DNA of 36,203 bases from assembly GCA_021797385.1 (NCBI GenBank), contig JAJZZW010000002.1:1-36203 (forward strand), written 5' to 3'. Below, piece by piece: positions 1 to 8,301 of the stretch (positions are counted from its first letter, which is position 1; every line of letters begins with the position of its first letter). This stretch comes from Thermoplasmata archaeon (lineage in GTDB: Archaea > Thermoplasmatota > Thermoplasmata > Thermoplasmatales > Thermoplasmataceae). Below the pieces are notes generated by a model. That model was given only the letters and a program-made list of their open reading frames with translations, had not been told where the DNA came from and searched no databases. The position numbers were made by a program, and so were the translations under genes.

Positions 1-1357
1 CAGATATGTCCTCCAGATTTCTCTTTGAAACCTTTGTTCCACCTATCAGTACAAGAAGTCCCGCTATGAACCCTGTAATTCCTATGAACACGAATCCGAA
101 TGCCCATGAATAGGTGGCAACCAGTATGGGTAAGAGTATTGCACCAAGCGCGCCTCCACCATGACCTATTCCATCCGTTATTCCGAATCCAGAGCTTCTG
201 GCCCTTGTAGGATAGTTTTCTGCTGTAAATGTATAAGCAACCTGCAGGTACATCCCGAGTCCAAGTGCAGCCAGGAAAGAGCCAAAATATAGGAAATCAG
301 TGGTTTTTGTTGCCATGGATACCATACCTATTAGCCAAACCACGGTGGCCGCAAAAATAACATGCTTTCTTTCATATCTATCGGAGGTATACATCATTAT
401 CAGGGCTCCAGCTGGATAACCAATTATTGCACCTATAGCTATATATAATATTGCAGCTGCAACTGTAAATCCTATACCCTCTAACAGTGATGCAGCGTCT
501 CCCAGAAACGCATAATTTCCTATGTACCAGAAAAACCACACTGCTATAAGAAGTGCCATACGTGTTGAGTATGGCTTTTTGAATAAGTAAAGTGTGGGAA
601 ATTTTGGTTCCTCCACGATAACGGTTTCAGGATGTGGCTCAGGAAGTTTGCCTATCTTCTTTTCGGCATTTGCCTCCATCATCTCCAGAACCTTCTCAGC
701 CTTTGGTATATTCTTCCCCCTTGTGGCAAGCCATCTTGGGGATTCAGGTAGTTCCATCCTCAAAAATACTGCTATAAAGGCTATGATCGCACCTATCCCG
801 AATAGCCAGCGCCATCCGGTTGTGAATGCAGGGACGAGAAAATAACCTATAAATGGTGTTACTGCCTGCCCGAATATGCCTATAAGAAACGTAAATACTG
901 TAATTTTTCCCCTGACTGCTGAGGGTGCAAATTCGGTTATATATATTGAAACAAGATTCAAATCTGCCCCGAGCCCTATTCCAGTTATGAACCTGAAAAT
1001 AGTTAGTTCCGGCACATTAAAGGAAAGCGCATCTCCCAGGGAACCTATGGCAGTTAAGGCCATTGTTAAGATCATGGATCTGTACCTTCCGAAAATATCT
1101 GCCAGACTTCCTATCATATATGATCCTATTGCATAACCTATTAATCCAACTGAAAGTGCTATAAAAAGAATTATAGAACCATGCAGATTGAATTGCTGGT
1201 CTATTGCTGGCATGGCAAGACCTATATCAGATATATCATAAAAAGTAAAGAAATATCCGAGGCCTATAATTCCGAGGAAGGCTGTGGGTAGGGACCATAC
1301 TGGGATTCTGTTTTCCCTGGCAATTATATCCTTAATTTTGTCAATATTTTCAACCAT
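1..1357 (-). CDS. MFS transporter (metabolite:H+ symporter type), 3' end outside window
   Basis: I translated this frame by hand. It is open from an ATG at 1357 to the window edge (about 452 codons), so the C-terminus is missing. The protein is a multi-span major facilitator. It has the inter-helix 2/3 motif GSLADIFGRYRS, the sugar-porter-like PESPRWLATRGK after helix 6, a second loop motif SDRYERKH in the C-half, and ENYPTRARSSGFG. These place it in the sugar/aromatic-acid/phosphate symporter branch and indicate proton-coupled solute transport across the cytoplasmic membrane. The substrate cannot be read from sequence. A long cytoplasmic loop separates the two six-helix halves. The start is supported by a TATA-like box about 25 nt upstream, which implies a leaderless message. 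A perfect inverted repeat lies further upstream. Confidence 0.9.
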   Translation of the reverse strand, partial: MVENIDKIKDIIARENRIPVWSLPTAFLGIIGLGYFFTFYDISDIGLAMPAIDQQFNLHGSIILFIALSVGLIGYAIGSYMIGSLADIFGRYRSMILTMALTAIGSLGDALSFNVPELTIFRFITGIGLGADLNLVSIYITEFAPSAVRGKITVFTFLIGIFGQAVTPFIGYFLVPAFTTGWRWLFGIGAIIAFIAVFLRMELPESPRWLATRGKNIPKAEKVLEMMEANAEKKIGKLPEPHPETVIVEEPKFPTLYLFKKPYSTRMALLIAVWFFWYIGNYAFLGDAASLLEGIGFTVAAAILYIAIGAIIGYPAGALIMMYTSDRYERKHVIFAATVVWLIGMVSMATKTTDFLYFGSFLAALGLGMYLQVAYTFTAENYPTRARSSGFGITDGIGHGGGALGAILLPILVATYSWAFGFVFIGITGFIAGLLVLIGGTKVSKRNLEDIS

Positions 1358-1377
1358 AAAAATCGATGAGTTTTTGA

Positions 1378-1386
1378 TATAAAGAT
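1378..1386 (-). promoter_or_regulatory. TATA-like box of the MFS gene
   Basis: Read on the minus strand the site is CTTTATATC. Its centre is about 25 nt upstream of the ATG at 1357, the usual archaeal TATA-to-start-site distance. Transcription would therefore begin at or next to the start codon. Confidence 0.5.
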
Positions 1387-1434
1387 TTTTTGCTTTTCAT
1401 TTTTTTATATTTAAACAATTCTATTATGTTATCC

Positions 1435-1466
1435 ATTAATATTTAATCAAGATCTTAAATATTAAT
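1435..1466. repeat. Perfect 12-bp inverted repeat, 8-nt spacer
   Basis: ATTAATATTTAA (1435-1446) and TTAAATATTAAT (1455-1466) are exact reverse complements around TCAAGATC. It lies between the divergent MFS and tsr3 genes, about 70 bp upstream of the MFS TATA box. Operator function is inferred. The region is very AT-rich, so some chance symmetry is expected, but 24 paired bases without a mismatch is notable. Confidence 0.6.
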
Positions 1467-1636
1467 ACCTTAAGTAATAATGTTAAACTGAAATTTTTGT
1501 ATCAATGCTTAAATAGAATGTATAAACGTATTTAATCATTGACATTTTGTTCAATTTTCCTGTACGATTTGATTAGTGTTAGATTTCCGTATATTAAATA
1601 CCAAATTTTATATTTTCATTCGGTCTGTTATATCTC

Positions 1637-2131
1637 ATGGGGAAAATATTCTACGTTTACCTGAATCAGGACGATCCTAAAAAATCTACAATGAAAAAAC
1701 TCGAGAGATACCGTCTGGCAATACACATACCAATAACCAAAATTTACAGTAAACTATACCTCACGCCATATTCTGAAAATTTTCTTATCAATTCTGATAA
1801 AGAGCTCTATGAAAGGCATGGTATTGTTGTAATAGATGGTTCCTGGAACAGAATAAGCACTATAGAAAGCATAGAGGCAAAGAACGGCAGGAAACTTCCG
1901 CTACTGCTACCGGTTAATCCGGTTAATTATGGAAAACCCGGAAAACTATCCTCCCTGGAGGCACTTGCAGCGGCACTTTATATCATGGGTTATATCGACC
2001 TGTCGGATGAGATTATCTCGAAGTACTCATGGGCTCAGAATTTTATTAAAACAAACATTAACCCGCTGAACGATTATTCAAAGTGCACCACAAATGAGGA
2101 ATGTATTGCCGTGCAGGAAAGTTATTTCTGA
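1637..2131 (+). CDS. tsr3: Tsr3/DUF367 rRNA aminocarboxypropyltransferase
   Basis: This is a 164-aa protein of the RLI-associated DUF367 family. Its eukaryotic member Tsr3 transfers the aminocarboxypropyl group of S-adenosylmethionine to a modified uridine of small-subunit rRNA, a late ribosome-maturation step. The visible family signatures are DDPKKSTMKKL near the N-terminus, VIDGSWNRI at about residue 69, and the conserved LPLLLPVNPVNYGKPGKLS block followed by LEALAAALYIMGY. Length is typical of archaeal members. The start sits about 26 nt after an AT-rich TATA-like stretch (about 1603-1615), consistent with a leaderless mRNA. Its last 10 bases overlap tail-to-tail with the convergent PP-loop gene. 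The archaeal substrate is inferred from the family. Confidence 0.88.
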   Translation: MGKIFYVYLNQDDPKKSTMKKLERYRLAIHIPITKIYSKLYLTPYSENFLINSDKELYERHGIVVIDGSWNRISTIESIEAKNGRKLPLLLPVNPVNYGKPGKLSSLEALAAALYIMGYIDLSDEIISKYSWAQNFIKTNINPLNDYSKCTTNEECIAVQESYF

Positions 2132-3537
2132 ACTTTCTGCCATCTGTTATCCTTTAACTCATATAACCCTTCAGTATATTCAGATAAAATATTTTTGATC
2201 ATCTGTCTGAAATTTTCCGGTACTGCAGAGAGTACATGCGTTTCGTATGGCATTATGTGAATCCCTGCAACATGATCTATTTCTGAATTTCCCTTTTCGG
2301 AAAACACGAGCTTCGATTCCGCATACCGTCTCTCATCAGGGTCAAGCCTTAGCCTAGATTTTAAAAGTCTTCGCCTGAGCAACTTTATATCCGTCTCGGT
2401 ATACATTATATCCCGTGGGTCTCCCCCTGCAGATTCTATAAAAAGAAGTATGCCCAGGCATTTGGAGCATTTCCCGCATGGATAAATCACACCATTTTCT
2501 TCATGGCAGGAGTGGCATGATCGTTGCTGAAGGAACAGGTTTCTGTATCTGTCCATTAATATTTTTTCCTCAACATAGCCAGTTACCGGATAAACTATGG
2601 AGTAAACAGCACTGTTTATACCCTTATCACGGAAATAAACAGAAAGCATCCTGTTGAAATCATATGTCTGATCGAATATTCCATAATAATACTTTAAACC
2701 TTTATAATCTTCCATGTCACGGGGATCATCGAATTCATCACCCATTATAATATTCCCTATTCTATATTTCTTGATCAATGGAAGAAGCAGGAATATATAT
2801 AATGGAAAGATAAAAACCTGAATAGGATAGTCATCCGATCTTATATCTATCATTTCACGTTTGATTATTTTCAGGTGTTTTAATGCTTCGTGATAGAATC
2901 TATCCGTGTTTGACCAGACTTTCATTACATTGCTGAAGTTATTCTTATAATAATCGTATGCCGTCTTAGCAGTCAGCCAGTGAGAACCGGATTCTTCAAA
3001 ATAAAATGCATAATTTTTTTCCGCCATATTTATTTCATTGAATATCCCGAAAGCAAGAAGGCTCTCCTTTCCACCGGATGACATTATTGCGACTTTTTCC
3101 TTATCAGTATCCCACGGTTTTCCATCCTTTATGTTCTCCGGGCATACTAGTTCAGTTATGCCATCAGCATTTTTTTTGTTTATGTCACTTTCTGATGGTA
3201 TAAATTCCGATTTAATGTAATCATATCTCCTATTAATTATCTTGTTAATGAATACTTCATGGGCATTGATGGTTATGAAATCCTTTACAAGTTTTATATC
3301 CCTTTCAGTAACAGGAAAATTCAGTATTAGTTTCCTGGAGAAATATGTGTAGTTGATAGCCGGCATAGTCAGGATTAACCCAGCCACATTCCGGTCTACC
3401 TCTATATCCTCTGCATATGTGAAAATCAATTTATAACTAAAATCATCAAGCCTTATGTATCCTGTTATCCTGCGTTTTTCAATTTTATCTATGCTGACTT
3501 CTATATTGTCGAAAGAAATTACATCATCTATGTACAT
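2122..3537 (-). CDS. QueC-like PP-loop ATPase with C-terminal zinc-binding cysteines
   Basis: This 471-aa protein is the third gene of the 5531-2122 operon. Residues 1-145 are a novel-looking N-terminal region. At residues 153-159 there is a PP-loop motif, SSGGKES, the ATP-pyrophosphatase signature of enzymes that adenylate a carboxylate or carbonyl oxygen. At 341-360 there is a cysteine cluster ending PCGKCSKC, resembling the zinc site of QueC (7-cyano-7-deazaguanine synthase). It is about twice the length of QueC and differs elsewhere, so preQ0 synthesis should not be assumed. The start is supported by the Shine-Dalgarno AGGAG six bases upstream, 30 bp after the DUF1611 stop. The inferred role is ATP-dependent activation of a carboxylate made by the two upstream enzymes. 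The substrate is unknown. Confidence 0.75.
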   Translation of the reverse strand: MYIDDVISFDNIEVSIDKIEKRRITGYIRLDDFSYKLIFTYAEDIEVDRNVAGLILTMPAINYTYFSRKLILNFPVTERDIKLVKDFITINAHEVFINKIINRRYDYIKSEFIPSESDINKKNADGITELVCPENIKDGKPWDTDKEKVAIMSSGGKESLLAFGIFNEINMAEKNYAFYFEESGSHWLTAKTAYDYYKNNFSNVMKVWSNTDRFYHEALKHLKIIKREMIDIRSDDYPIQVFIFPLYIFLLLPLIKKYRIGNIIMGDEFDDPRDMEDYKGLKYYYGIFDQTYDFNRMLSVYFRDKGINSAVYSIVYPVTGYVEEKILMDRYRNLFLQQRSCHSCHEENGVIYPCGKCSKCLGILLFIESAGGDPRDIMYTETDIKLLRRRLLKSRLRLDPDERRYAESKLVFSEKGNSEIDHVAGIHIMPYETHVLSAVPENFRQMIKNILSEYTEGLYELKDNRWQKVQK

Positions 3538-3567
3538 TTATTCTCCTCTGGATAATGTAATAGAGAT

Positions 3568-4596
3568 TTATAAATCTGATATAACCCCTGTAATACTTTC
3601 AAACTCCTGAAGTGGATCAAAAACAGGTATTCCATACTGTCTCTCCAGTTTTACCTTTTCATTATCTATTTCATATGGCTCCATGTTTTCTGTATTAAGC
3701 GATATTGCTATTACCTTTTTATTGGAGACCAATTCAAGTACTTTAATATACTTATCAAGGGGCTCTATTGGATATTCCGGGAATCCATCATAATATTTCC
3801 TTTTCGGTGCATGCTGAAGAATAATAGCATCAGGTCTCATTGCGCCTATAATCTCAAAACCTCCGGGATATGCAGGATGTAAAATGGATCCCTGCCCTTC
3901 AAGAAACATGTACTGAGGATGTTTCTCCTGCCATGCAATATAGGTTATGTATTCAAGGGAACCTGCAACAAAATCATTTATTATAGAGTCCATAACAACT
4001 GTGTATGGAAATCCCTGCATCCATGATGTTTGCCCCGTTCCTATTAATTCAGAGCTTTTTCCCTGCCTGTTCATTGCATCGTTCAGATATACAGCAGTTG
4101 TTCTTTTGCCAATTGCACTATCTGTTCCAAGCACAGCAATTTTTTTAGATTTTACCTCTTCAATTTTTCCCGTAAATGAATATTCATAACCATTGAACAT
4201 TTTCCTGACGTCTGTTATACTGACCTTGTATTTCAGGGCTAATCTGCTGAATTCACGATCGTTACTGATATACTGATGAAGCCCGCTTACAATATTCATT
4301 CCGCTTTCAATGGCATCCGAAACAAATTTCCTGTATTCAACCGGAAGATATCCACCATCTGTGGCAACACCAACAATCATAGTCGTTGCTCCGAGATTTT
4401 TTGCCTCCTGTATTGTACTTATAATTCGTATGCCATTCTGTCTGCCCATGAGGACATATCCTGCATCCATTCCATAATATCTTGAATCTATCACGGATAC
4501 AATTTCATATTTTTTACTGTATCTTACAAGTCCATTGGCAGTCTTACCATAAGTTGTTGCAAAACATCCCTCCGAGAGGATTACCGCTTTTTCCAT
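3568..4596 (-). CDS. DUF1611 (COG3367) P-loop NTPase-like protein
   Basis: This 342-aa protein matches the DUF1611 family in length and arrangement. It has a Rossmann-like N-terminal half (about 1-145) and a C-terminal P-loop domain with GTDSAIGKRT at 157-166 and GTGQTSWMQGF at about 187-197. The conserved FLEGQGSILHPAYPGG follows at about 232-247. Some bacterial DUF1611 proteins have been reported to act in D-glutamate N-acylation and are often paired with dipeptide-epimerase-family enzymes. That activity is not demonstrable here and no epimerase is adjacent. The ATG overlaps the stop of the upstream PLP enzyme by one base (TAATG), which implies translational coupling. Context suggests a multi-step small-molecule pathway with the flanking genes. 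Confidence 0.85.
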   Translation of the reverse strand: MEKAVILSEGCFATTYGKTANGLVRYSKKYEIVSVIDSRYYGMDAGYVLMGRQNGIRIISTIQEAKNLGATTMIVGVATDGGYLPVEYRKFVSDAIESGMNIVSGLHQYISNDREFSRLALKYKVSITDVRKMFNGYEYSFTGKIEEVKSKKIAVLGTDSAIGKRTTAVYLNDAMNRQGKSSELIGTGQTSWMQGFPYTVVMDSIINDFVAGSLEYITYIAWQEKHPQYMFLEGQGSILHPAYPGGFEIIGAMRPDAIILQHAPKRKYYDGFPEYPIEPLDKYIKVLELVSNKKVIAISLNTENMEPYEIDNEKVKLERQYGIPVFDPLQEFESITGVISDL

Positions 4597-5531
4597 TATT
4601 TGTCACTTCCGGTTAACACTATAACACAGCTATTATTTCCAGCATATCTCGAGGCCGCAACTGCAGCAGAAGCAGATGCAGGAAGTACTGATAAATGATC
4701 CACTTCCCTGAAGCCCCTGGACATATTTATCATATCCTCATCCGATACATATAGTGCCTTTCCACTGGTTTTATAAAGCATATCCAGTGCCCTCTGCCCA
4801 TCGTAGGATCTGTATGCTATAAGCGGTTCATTGCTCTTTGTTTCTACAATGCTATCCGGATCAAGTTCCACTATTCTTCTAAATCCGTTCATGAATGAAT
4901 ATATTACAGGATTTCCGCCATCTGTGCTGGACGCTATAAACGATGGAACTTTATCAGACTTCCCACTTCTCCTTAATTTAAGAAAGCCGTAATATATACC
5001 ATATATTGTTGTCCCGTTTCCAACAGGCACCGAAACATAATCCGGAACAAAACCCAGCTGCCAGTAAATTTCATAGGCTATTTCACTGTAGCCTGCTATA
5101 TCAAGATCCTTATTTGAGGAACCCGGACTGGCATCATACCAGCCATTTTTACTGGCTTCATCCCTTATATATTCAACCATCTCTTCATATTTAAATGGTT
5201 TTTCTATTACCTCTGCACCGTATGCAGCGATTTCTGCATGTCTTGAATTTGAATATTCGGACGGAATTCCAACGACAGCTTTCAAACCCATTGCTCTGGC
5301 ATAGTAAGCTATGGATGCACCATAATTTCCACATGTTGCGACAGATATTTCAGTGTAACCCTTCTCAATGGCATTCTCTACATGCCTTCTAGAAATTCTA
5401 TCCTTCTGCGTTCCTGTAGGATTTATACCATCATATTTCAAGAAAAAATTACCATTACCCAGATAATTGCCTATATCATAATCCCTGATTAACGGGCTAC
5501 CTGGAGGCTTATCTTCAGTTTCTATTTCCAT
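4596..5531 (-). CDS. Threonine-synthase-like PLP-dependent enzyme (fold type II)
   Basis: This 311-aa protein belongs to the threonine synthase / cysteine synthase / threonine dehydratase superfamily. The PLP lysine is K43 in NPTGTQKDR. The phosphate/substrate loop is ATCGNYGAS at about 65-73, and the C-terminus VLTGSDK is the usual ring-nitrogen contact region. It is shorter than classical threonine synthase and lacks its N-terminal zinc-ribbon extension, so beta-replacement, gamma-replacement and dehydratase chemistry are all possible. I chose the ATG at 5531 over an upstream one at 5597 because a TATA box (5564-5572) lies between them and a GTGA Shine-Dalgarno precedes 5531. It is the first gene of the operon with DUF1611 and the PP-loop ATPase. 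Confidence 0.85.
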   Translation of the reverse strand: MEIETEDKPPGSPLIRDYDIGNYLGNGNFFLKYDGINPTGTQKDRISRRHVENAIEKGYTEISVATCGNYGASIAYYARAMGLKAVVGIPSEYSNSRHAEIAAYGAEVIEKPFKYEEMVEYIRDEASKNGWYDASPGSSNKDLDIAGYSEIAYEIYWQLGFVPDYVSVPVGNGTTIYGIYYGFLKLRRSGKSDKVPSFIASSTDGGNPVIYSFMNGFRRIVELDPDSIVETKSNEPLIAYRSYDGQRALDMLYKTSGKALYVSDEDMINMSRGFREVDHLSVLPASASAAVAASRYAGNNSCVIVLTGSDK

Positions 5532-5563
5532 TTTTTTCACTGGTAGTATTATAATATTAATTA

Positions 5564-5572
5564 CTATATAAA
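5564..5572 (-). promoter_or_regulatory. TATA-like box of the PLP/DUF1611/PP-loop operon
   Basis: On the minus strand the box reads GTTTATATAG. Transcription would start near 5540-5545, giving a short leader that includes GTGA ahead of the ATG at 5531. The box lies downstream of the alternative ATG at 5597 and rules that start out. Confidence 0.5.
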
Positions 5573-5670
5573 CATTGAGTATGCAATGGTTTGCCATGAC
5601 ATTCTCAATATTTTATGTAACAATTCCGCATGAAGCCTTTTATACATGGCTTAAATTCACATCTAGGAAC

Positions 5671-6444
5671 TCATATCTTTATTATTTCAATGTTCATTCT
5701 ATCCGCTATTATCCCTATCATATCTTTAACCCTGCCCTTTGTACCATGTGCGTCCATGAGAAACCCCCTGCATTCCGGTGTTTTCTTTACTGTATTTTCT
5801 ATTTCTTCTATAGATATTGTTTCATGAATATATTTTGGAATTATGTGTCCTATGTTTATACCGTGCTCAAAAAAATATGAGCTGATCTTAGGTGCGTAAT
5901 GACCGCCTCCCACCCCAACGTAGTTACTGTATTTTTTATTTTCTGCATCTATTACCGATTTTGCCATTAATTCTGCGATTCCGTCCATTTTCCACTCATT
6001 TTCGGTTGTACCGATTTCAATAAAGTATGATGGTTTTTCCAGATACGGACCATGGTGTGTTGCCTCGAATGTAATCTCAAAGTAGTTTTCATGATAATTA
6101 CTTTTGATATATCTCAGGGCTCCACACATGCCCTCAGGGTCAGAAGGCACGATTACATTGTCAAAGCCACCAAGTTCTGCCTTTCTAAGGTTTCCTATAG
6201 GATGGACTGTAAGTGATTTAACGCCGGCACTGGATGAATGTTTAGATAGAAATACTACCCTTTCTACTGAATCATCCAGATTTTTCATATCACTATAAAT
6301 ATGAAGGTTATCAATGAAAAGAAGTTTATAATTTTTATATGTAAAGGTATCAGAATTTTCCTGTCTGAAATGGTAAATTTCAATCATCTTATTTGCCATT
6401 TCCATACTTGCACCATCCTTTCTGGATGCTATTATTAAAATCAT
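5671..6444 (-). CDS. dtd2: D-aminoacyl-tRNA deacylase (archaeal DTD2/GEK1 type)
   Basis: The 257-aa protein hydrolyses D-amino acids from mischarged tRNAs, preventing their use in translation. This is the archaeal/plant DTD2 family, which is unrelated to bacterial DTD. Supporting features are the N-terminal ILIIASRKDGAS, LTVHPIGNL at about 80-88, the histidine-rich FEATHHGPYLEKPSYFIEIG at about 125-144, and GVGGGHYAPK at about 178-187. Length is typical. The ATG at 6444 is about 26 nt from a TATA-like box. The gene lies about 140 bp upstream of the PLP/DUF1611/PP-loop operon on the same strand, but that operon has its own TATA box, so co-transcription is uncertain. Confidence 0.9.
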   Translation of the reverse strand: MILIIASRKDGASMEMANKMIEIYHFRQENSDTFTYKNYKLLFIDNLHIYSDMKNLDDSVERVVFLSKHSSSAGVKSLTVHPIGNLRKAELGGFDNVIVPSDPEGMCGALRYIKSNYHENYFEITFEATHHGPYLEKPSYFIEIGTTENEWKMDGIAELMAKSVIDAENKKYSNYVGVGGGHYAPKISSYFFEHGINIGHIIPKYIHETISIEEIENTVKKTPECRGFLMDAHGTKGRVKDMIGIIADRMNIEIIKI

Positions 6445-6464
6445 GAAACTTTATCCGAGAATAT

Positions 6465-6508
6465 ATTATAAAATTTATTTAATTTTGTCTTAGGTAAGGT
6501 ATAAATAT
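6465..6508. promoter_or_regulatory. Divergent promoter pair for dtd2 and the surface protein
   Basis: On the minus strand, TTATAATATAT at about 6465-6475 lies about 26 nt from the dtd2 ATG (6444). On the plus strand, TATAAATAT at 6500-6508 lies about 25 nt from the ATG at 6529. Both genes would be nearly leaderless, and the two boxes are only about 35 bp apart. Confidence 0.5.
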
Positions 6509-6528
6509 TTAAATTTAGGTTAGTGTTT

Positions 6529-7869
6529 ATGAAATATAAAGTAGTTTTGACAATAATAGTCGTAATGGTAATGGCCATGTCAGTATCTGCAGCTGTTCCC
6601 ATTGCATCAGGCAACAATGTGCAGCAGAATGCAGTTTCTGGGAACACCGGTTCAAGTGGAATGCTTGGCAATGGAAATCTTAATGCCAGTTTTAATTCCA
6701 GTATAAATGCACATTTTAAGGATATGCATAATTACGGTGCACATTTAACATATAATGCTACCACTGGAAAAATTTCAGGGAGATTTTTAACTGCAAATTT
6801 CAAATCCGGAGTTTTTTCCAATATAACATACAATATCACATCCACAGAGCTTATCAGCAAAATGTATGCAAATGGGACATCACCCTTCGGTATGCGCATG
6901 CCGCTTATCAAGTTCTTCCAGGGCACAAATGTAATTGGAAATCTCTTTATGTACACCAACACATCATCATTCTTTGTAATGCATAACAATCCTGCTATTG
7001 AAACAAATATGCTGGTATACAACGGGACTATACACATATATGTGCCTTCCAATGCAACAATATATAATACATCAAACAACATGCAGGTTACATATTCTGC
7101 AAATGCTACCCTCAACGCGCAGGTAAATAATTCTGCCATGAATTCAAATTTTGCCTTGGATACAATGATAAACTTCAATAACATTATCAATGCAGGAAGA
7201 CAGATGATAATTATTGATAACAACGGAACAATAGCAATGTTATTTGTCCACAATGGTTATTTCAATGTAACAGGCCACGAAATATCAATAAGATCTGGAA
7301 CATTAGGTCCTGTATTTGTAAATATGGTTGTTCCACCAGGAATGCAAAGAGTCGCTTATAATAAAACGGTTATGCATGGAATAATGAAGGGAATTGTTTC
7401 CTCAGAAATAGATTTAAATATGGTTAATGGGACAATGAAAAACAGCACTATATACTACAATTCCTCAATTCACATGGTATTTACCGGTAAGACATCTTCA
7501 ACAGTATCATTCGATGTGAACTCATCTGTTAATCACCATACAATAGTAGCCATATTCATAGGTAATAACGTTACCAGGAATACTGGTCATGAATATGTGA
7601 AATTCGATGGAACAATATTATCATTTGTCAGTGTTTCAACTCTAATGAATGAAACAAGCAACACCCATGCTTATTATTCCTATGTCAATAGCTCATCTGG
7701 AATGTACGTACTCGTTTATATACCGCACTTCTCCAATCATATCATAGATGTATCAGATGTCCCATTCAAGGCAGTTAACAATTATATAGAATATTACATT
7801 ATTGGTGGTGTTATTGCAGCACTTGCAATAATCGGAGTGGCAGCCTATACAATAAAGAAGAGAAAATAA
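6529..7869 (+). CDS. Secreted, C-terminally anchored, N-glycosylatable surface protein
   Basis: This 446-aa protein has no family that I recognise. The N-terminus is a signal peptide (MKYKVVLTIIVVMVMAMSVSA, a lysine-led hydrophobic core with likely cleavage after VSAA). The C-terminus has one transmembrane helix (about 424-441) followed by KKRK, the usual archaeal anchor with a basic stop-transfer tail. The ectodomain is beta-rich, almost free of cysteine, and has very many N-x-S/T sequons, so heavy glycosylation outside the cell is expected. The ATG at 6529 is preferred over the in-frame GTG at 6523 because it lies about 25 nt after the TATA box. S-layer-associated or cell-surface function is an inference. 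Confidence 0.8.
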   Translation: MKYKVVLTIIVVMVMAMSVSAAVPIASGNNVQQNAVSGNTGSSGMLGNGNLNASFNSSINAHFKDMHNYGAHLTYNATTGKISGRFLTANFKSGVFSNITYNITSTELISKMYANGTSPFGMRMPLIKFFQGTNVIGNLFMYTNTSSFFVMHNNPAIETNMLVYNGTIHIYVPSNATIYNTSNNMQVTYSANATLNAQVNNSAMNSNFALDTMINFNNIINAGRQMIIIDNNGTIAMLFVHNGYFNVTGHEISIRSGTLGPVFVNMVVPPGMQRVAYNKTVMHGIMKGIVSSEIDLNMVNGTMKNSTIYYNSSIHMVFTGKTSSTVSFDVNSSVNHHTIVAIFIGNNVTRNTGHEYVKFDGTILSFVSVSTLMNETSNTHAYYSYVNSSSGMYVLVYIPHFSNHIIDVSDVPFKAVNNYIEYYIIGGVIAALAIIGVAAYTIKKRK

Positions 7870-8067
7870 ATTTTATTTTTATAAAATATGGGTAGTCCTA
7901 TATTCCCTAGAATATTAGACAATTCTCATATTTATTAATTTGAAATATTATTGGCATGCAGAAAAGCATACAATATACTGTTAATTATAGAAAGGTTAAA
8001 TAAAATAATTTCAGGAGATATAGTAAGGAACACGCAAATGTAAAGATTATGAAAATAATTATCATTT

Positions 8068-8286
8068 CTAAGTTTTATAATGTTGTGTTTTATGTTGTTT
8101 GTAGAAATGTAAAGTAATAAATATTACAGAAATCAAAATGAAAGTGAATAAGATTAACAGATATTTAAACACTATCTGATTTTCCATTATACCATAAATT
8201 GATATTATAATACCTAACATTGCCTCAATAAACATGAAAATTATTCCTACGAATAGACTGTATTTGTATATTTTATTTTTGTTCAT
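8068..8286 (-). CDS. Small two-TM membrane protein, partner of the secreted protein
   Basis: This 72-aa protein has a short basic N-terminus (MNKNKIYKY), a first hydrophobic helix at about 10-34, a second at about 39-62, and a basic tail (KQHKTQHYKT). No family is recognised. It starts 15 bp after the stop of the upstream secreted protein and has a GTGAT Shine-Dalgarno six bases before the ATG, so it is probably co-translated from the same message. Size, topology and position would suit a dedicated immunity or export-assisting protein for the upstream product. That is inference from context only. The base composition is very AT-rich, like its partner. Confidence 0.6.
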   Translation of the reverse strand: MNKNKIYKYSLFVGIIFMFIEAMLGIIISIYGIMENQIVFKYLLILFTFILISVIFITLHFYKQHKTQHYKT

Positions 8287-8301
8287 TATTTATCACTGAA
8301 A

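Noticed and set aside
2122..3537. Annotation of the PP-loop gene simply as queC
   Set aside because: The zinc and PP-loop motifs agree, but the length and N-terminal region do not, and no other deazaguanine genes are adjacent.
5532..5597. N-terminal extension of the PLP enzyme from ATG 5597
   Set aside because: It would place the start upstream of the TATA box, and the added residues are hydrophobic and unlike the family.
6732..7253. 173-codon minus-strand open frame
   Set aside because: It is antisense to the surface-protein gene, which has a signal peptide, anchor and promoter. The hydrophobic composition is the mirror of its Asn/Thr codons.
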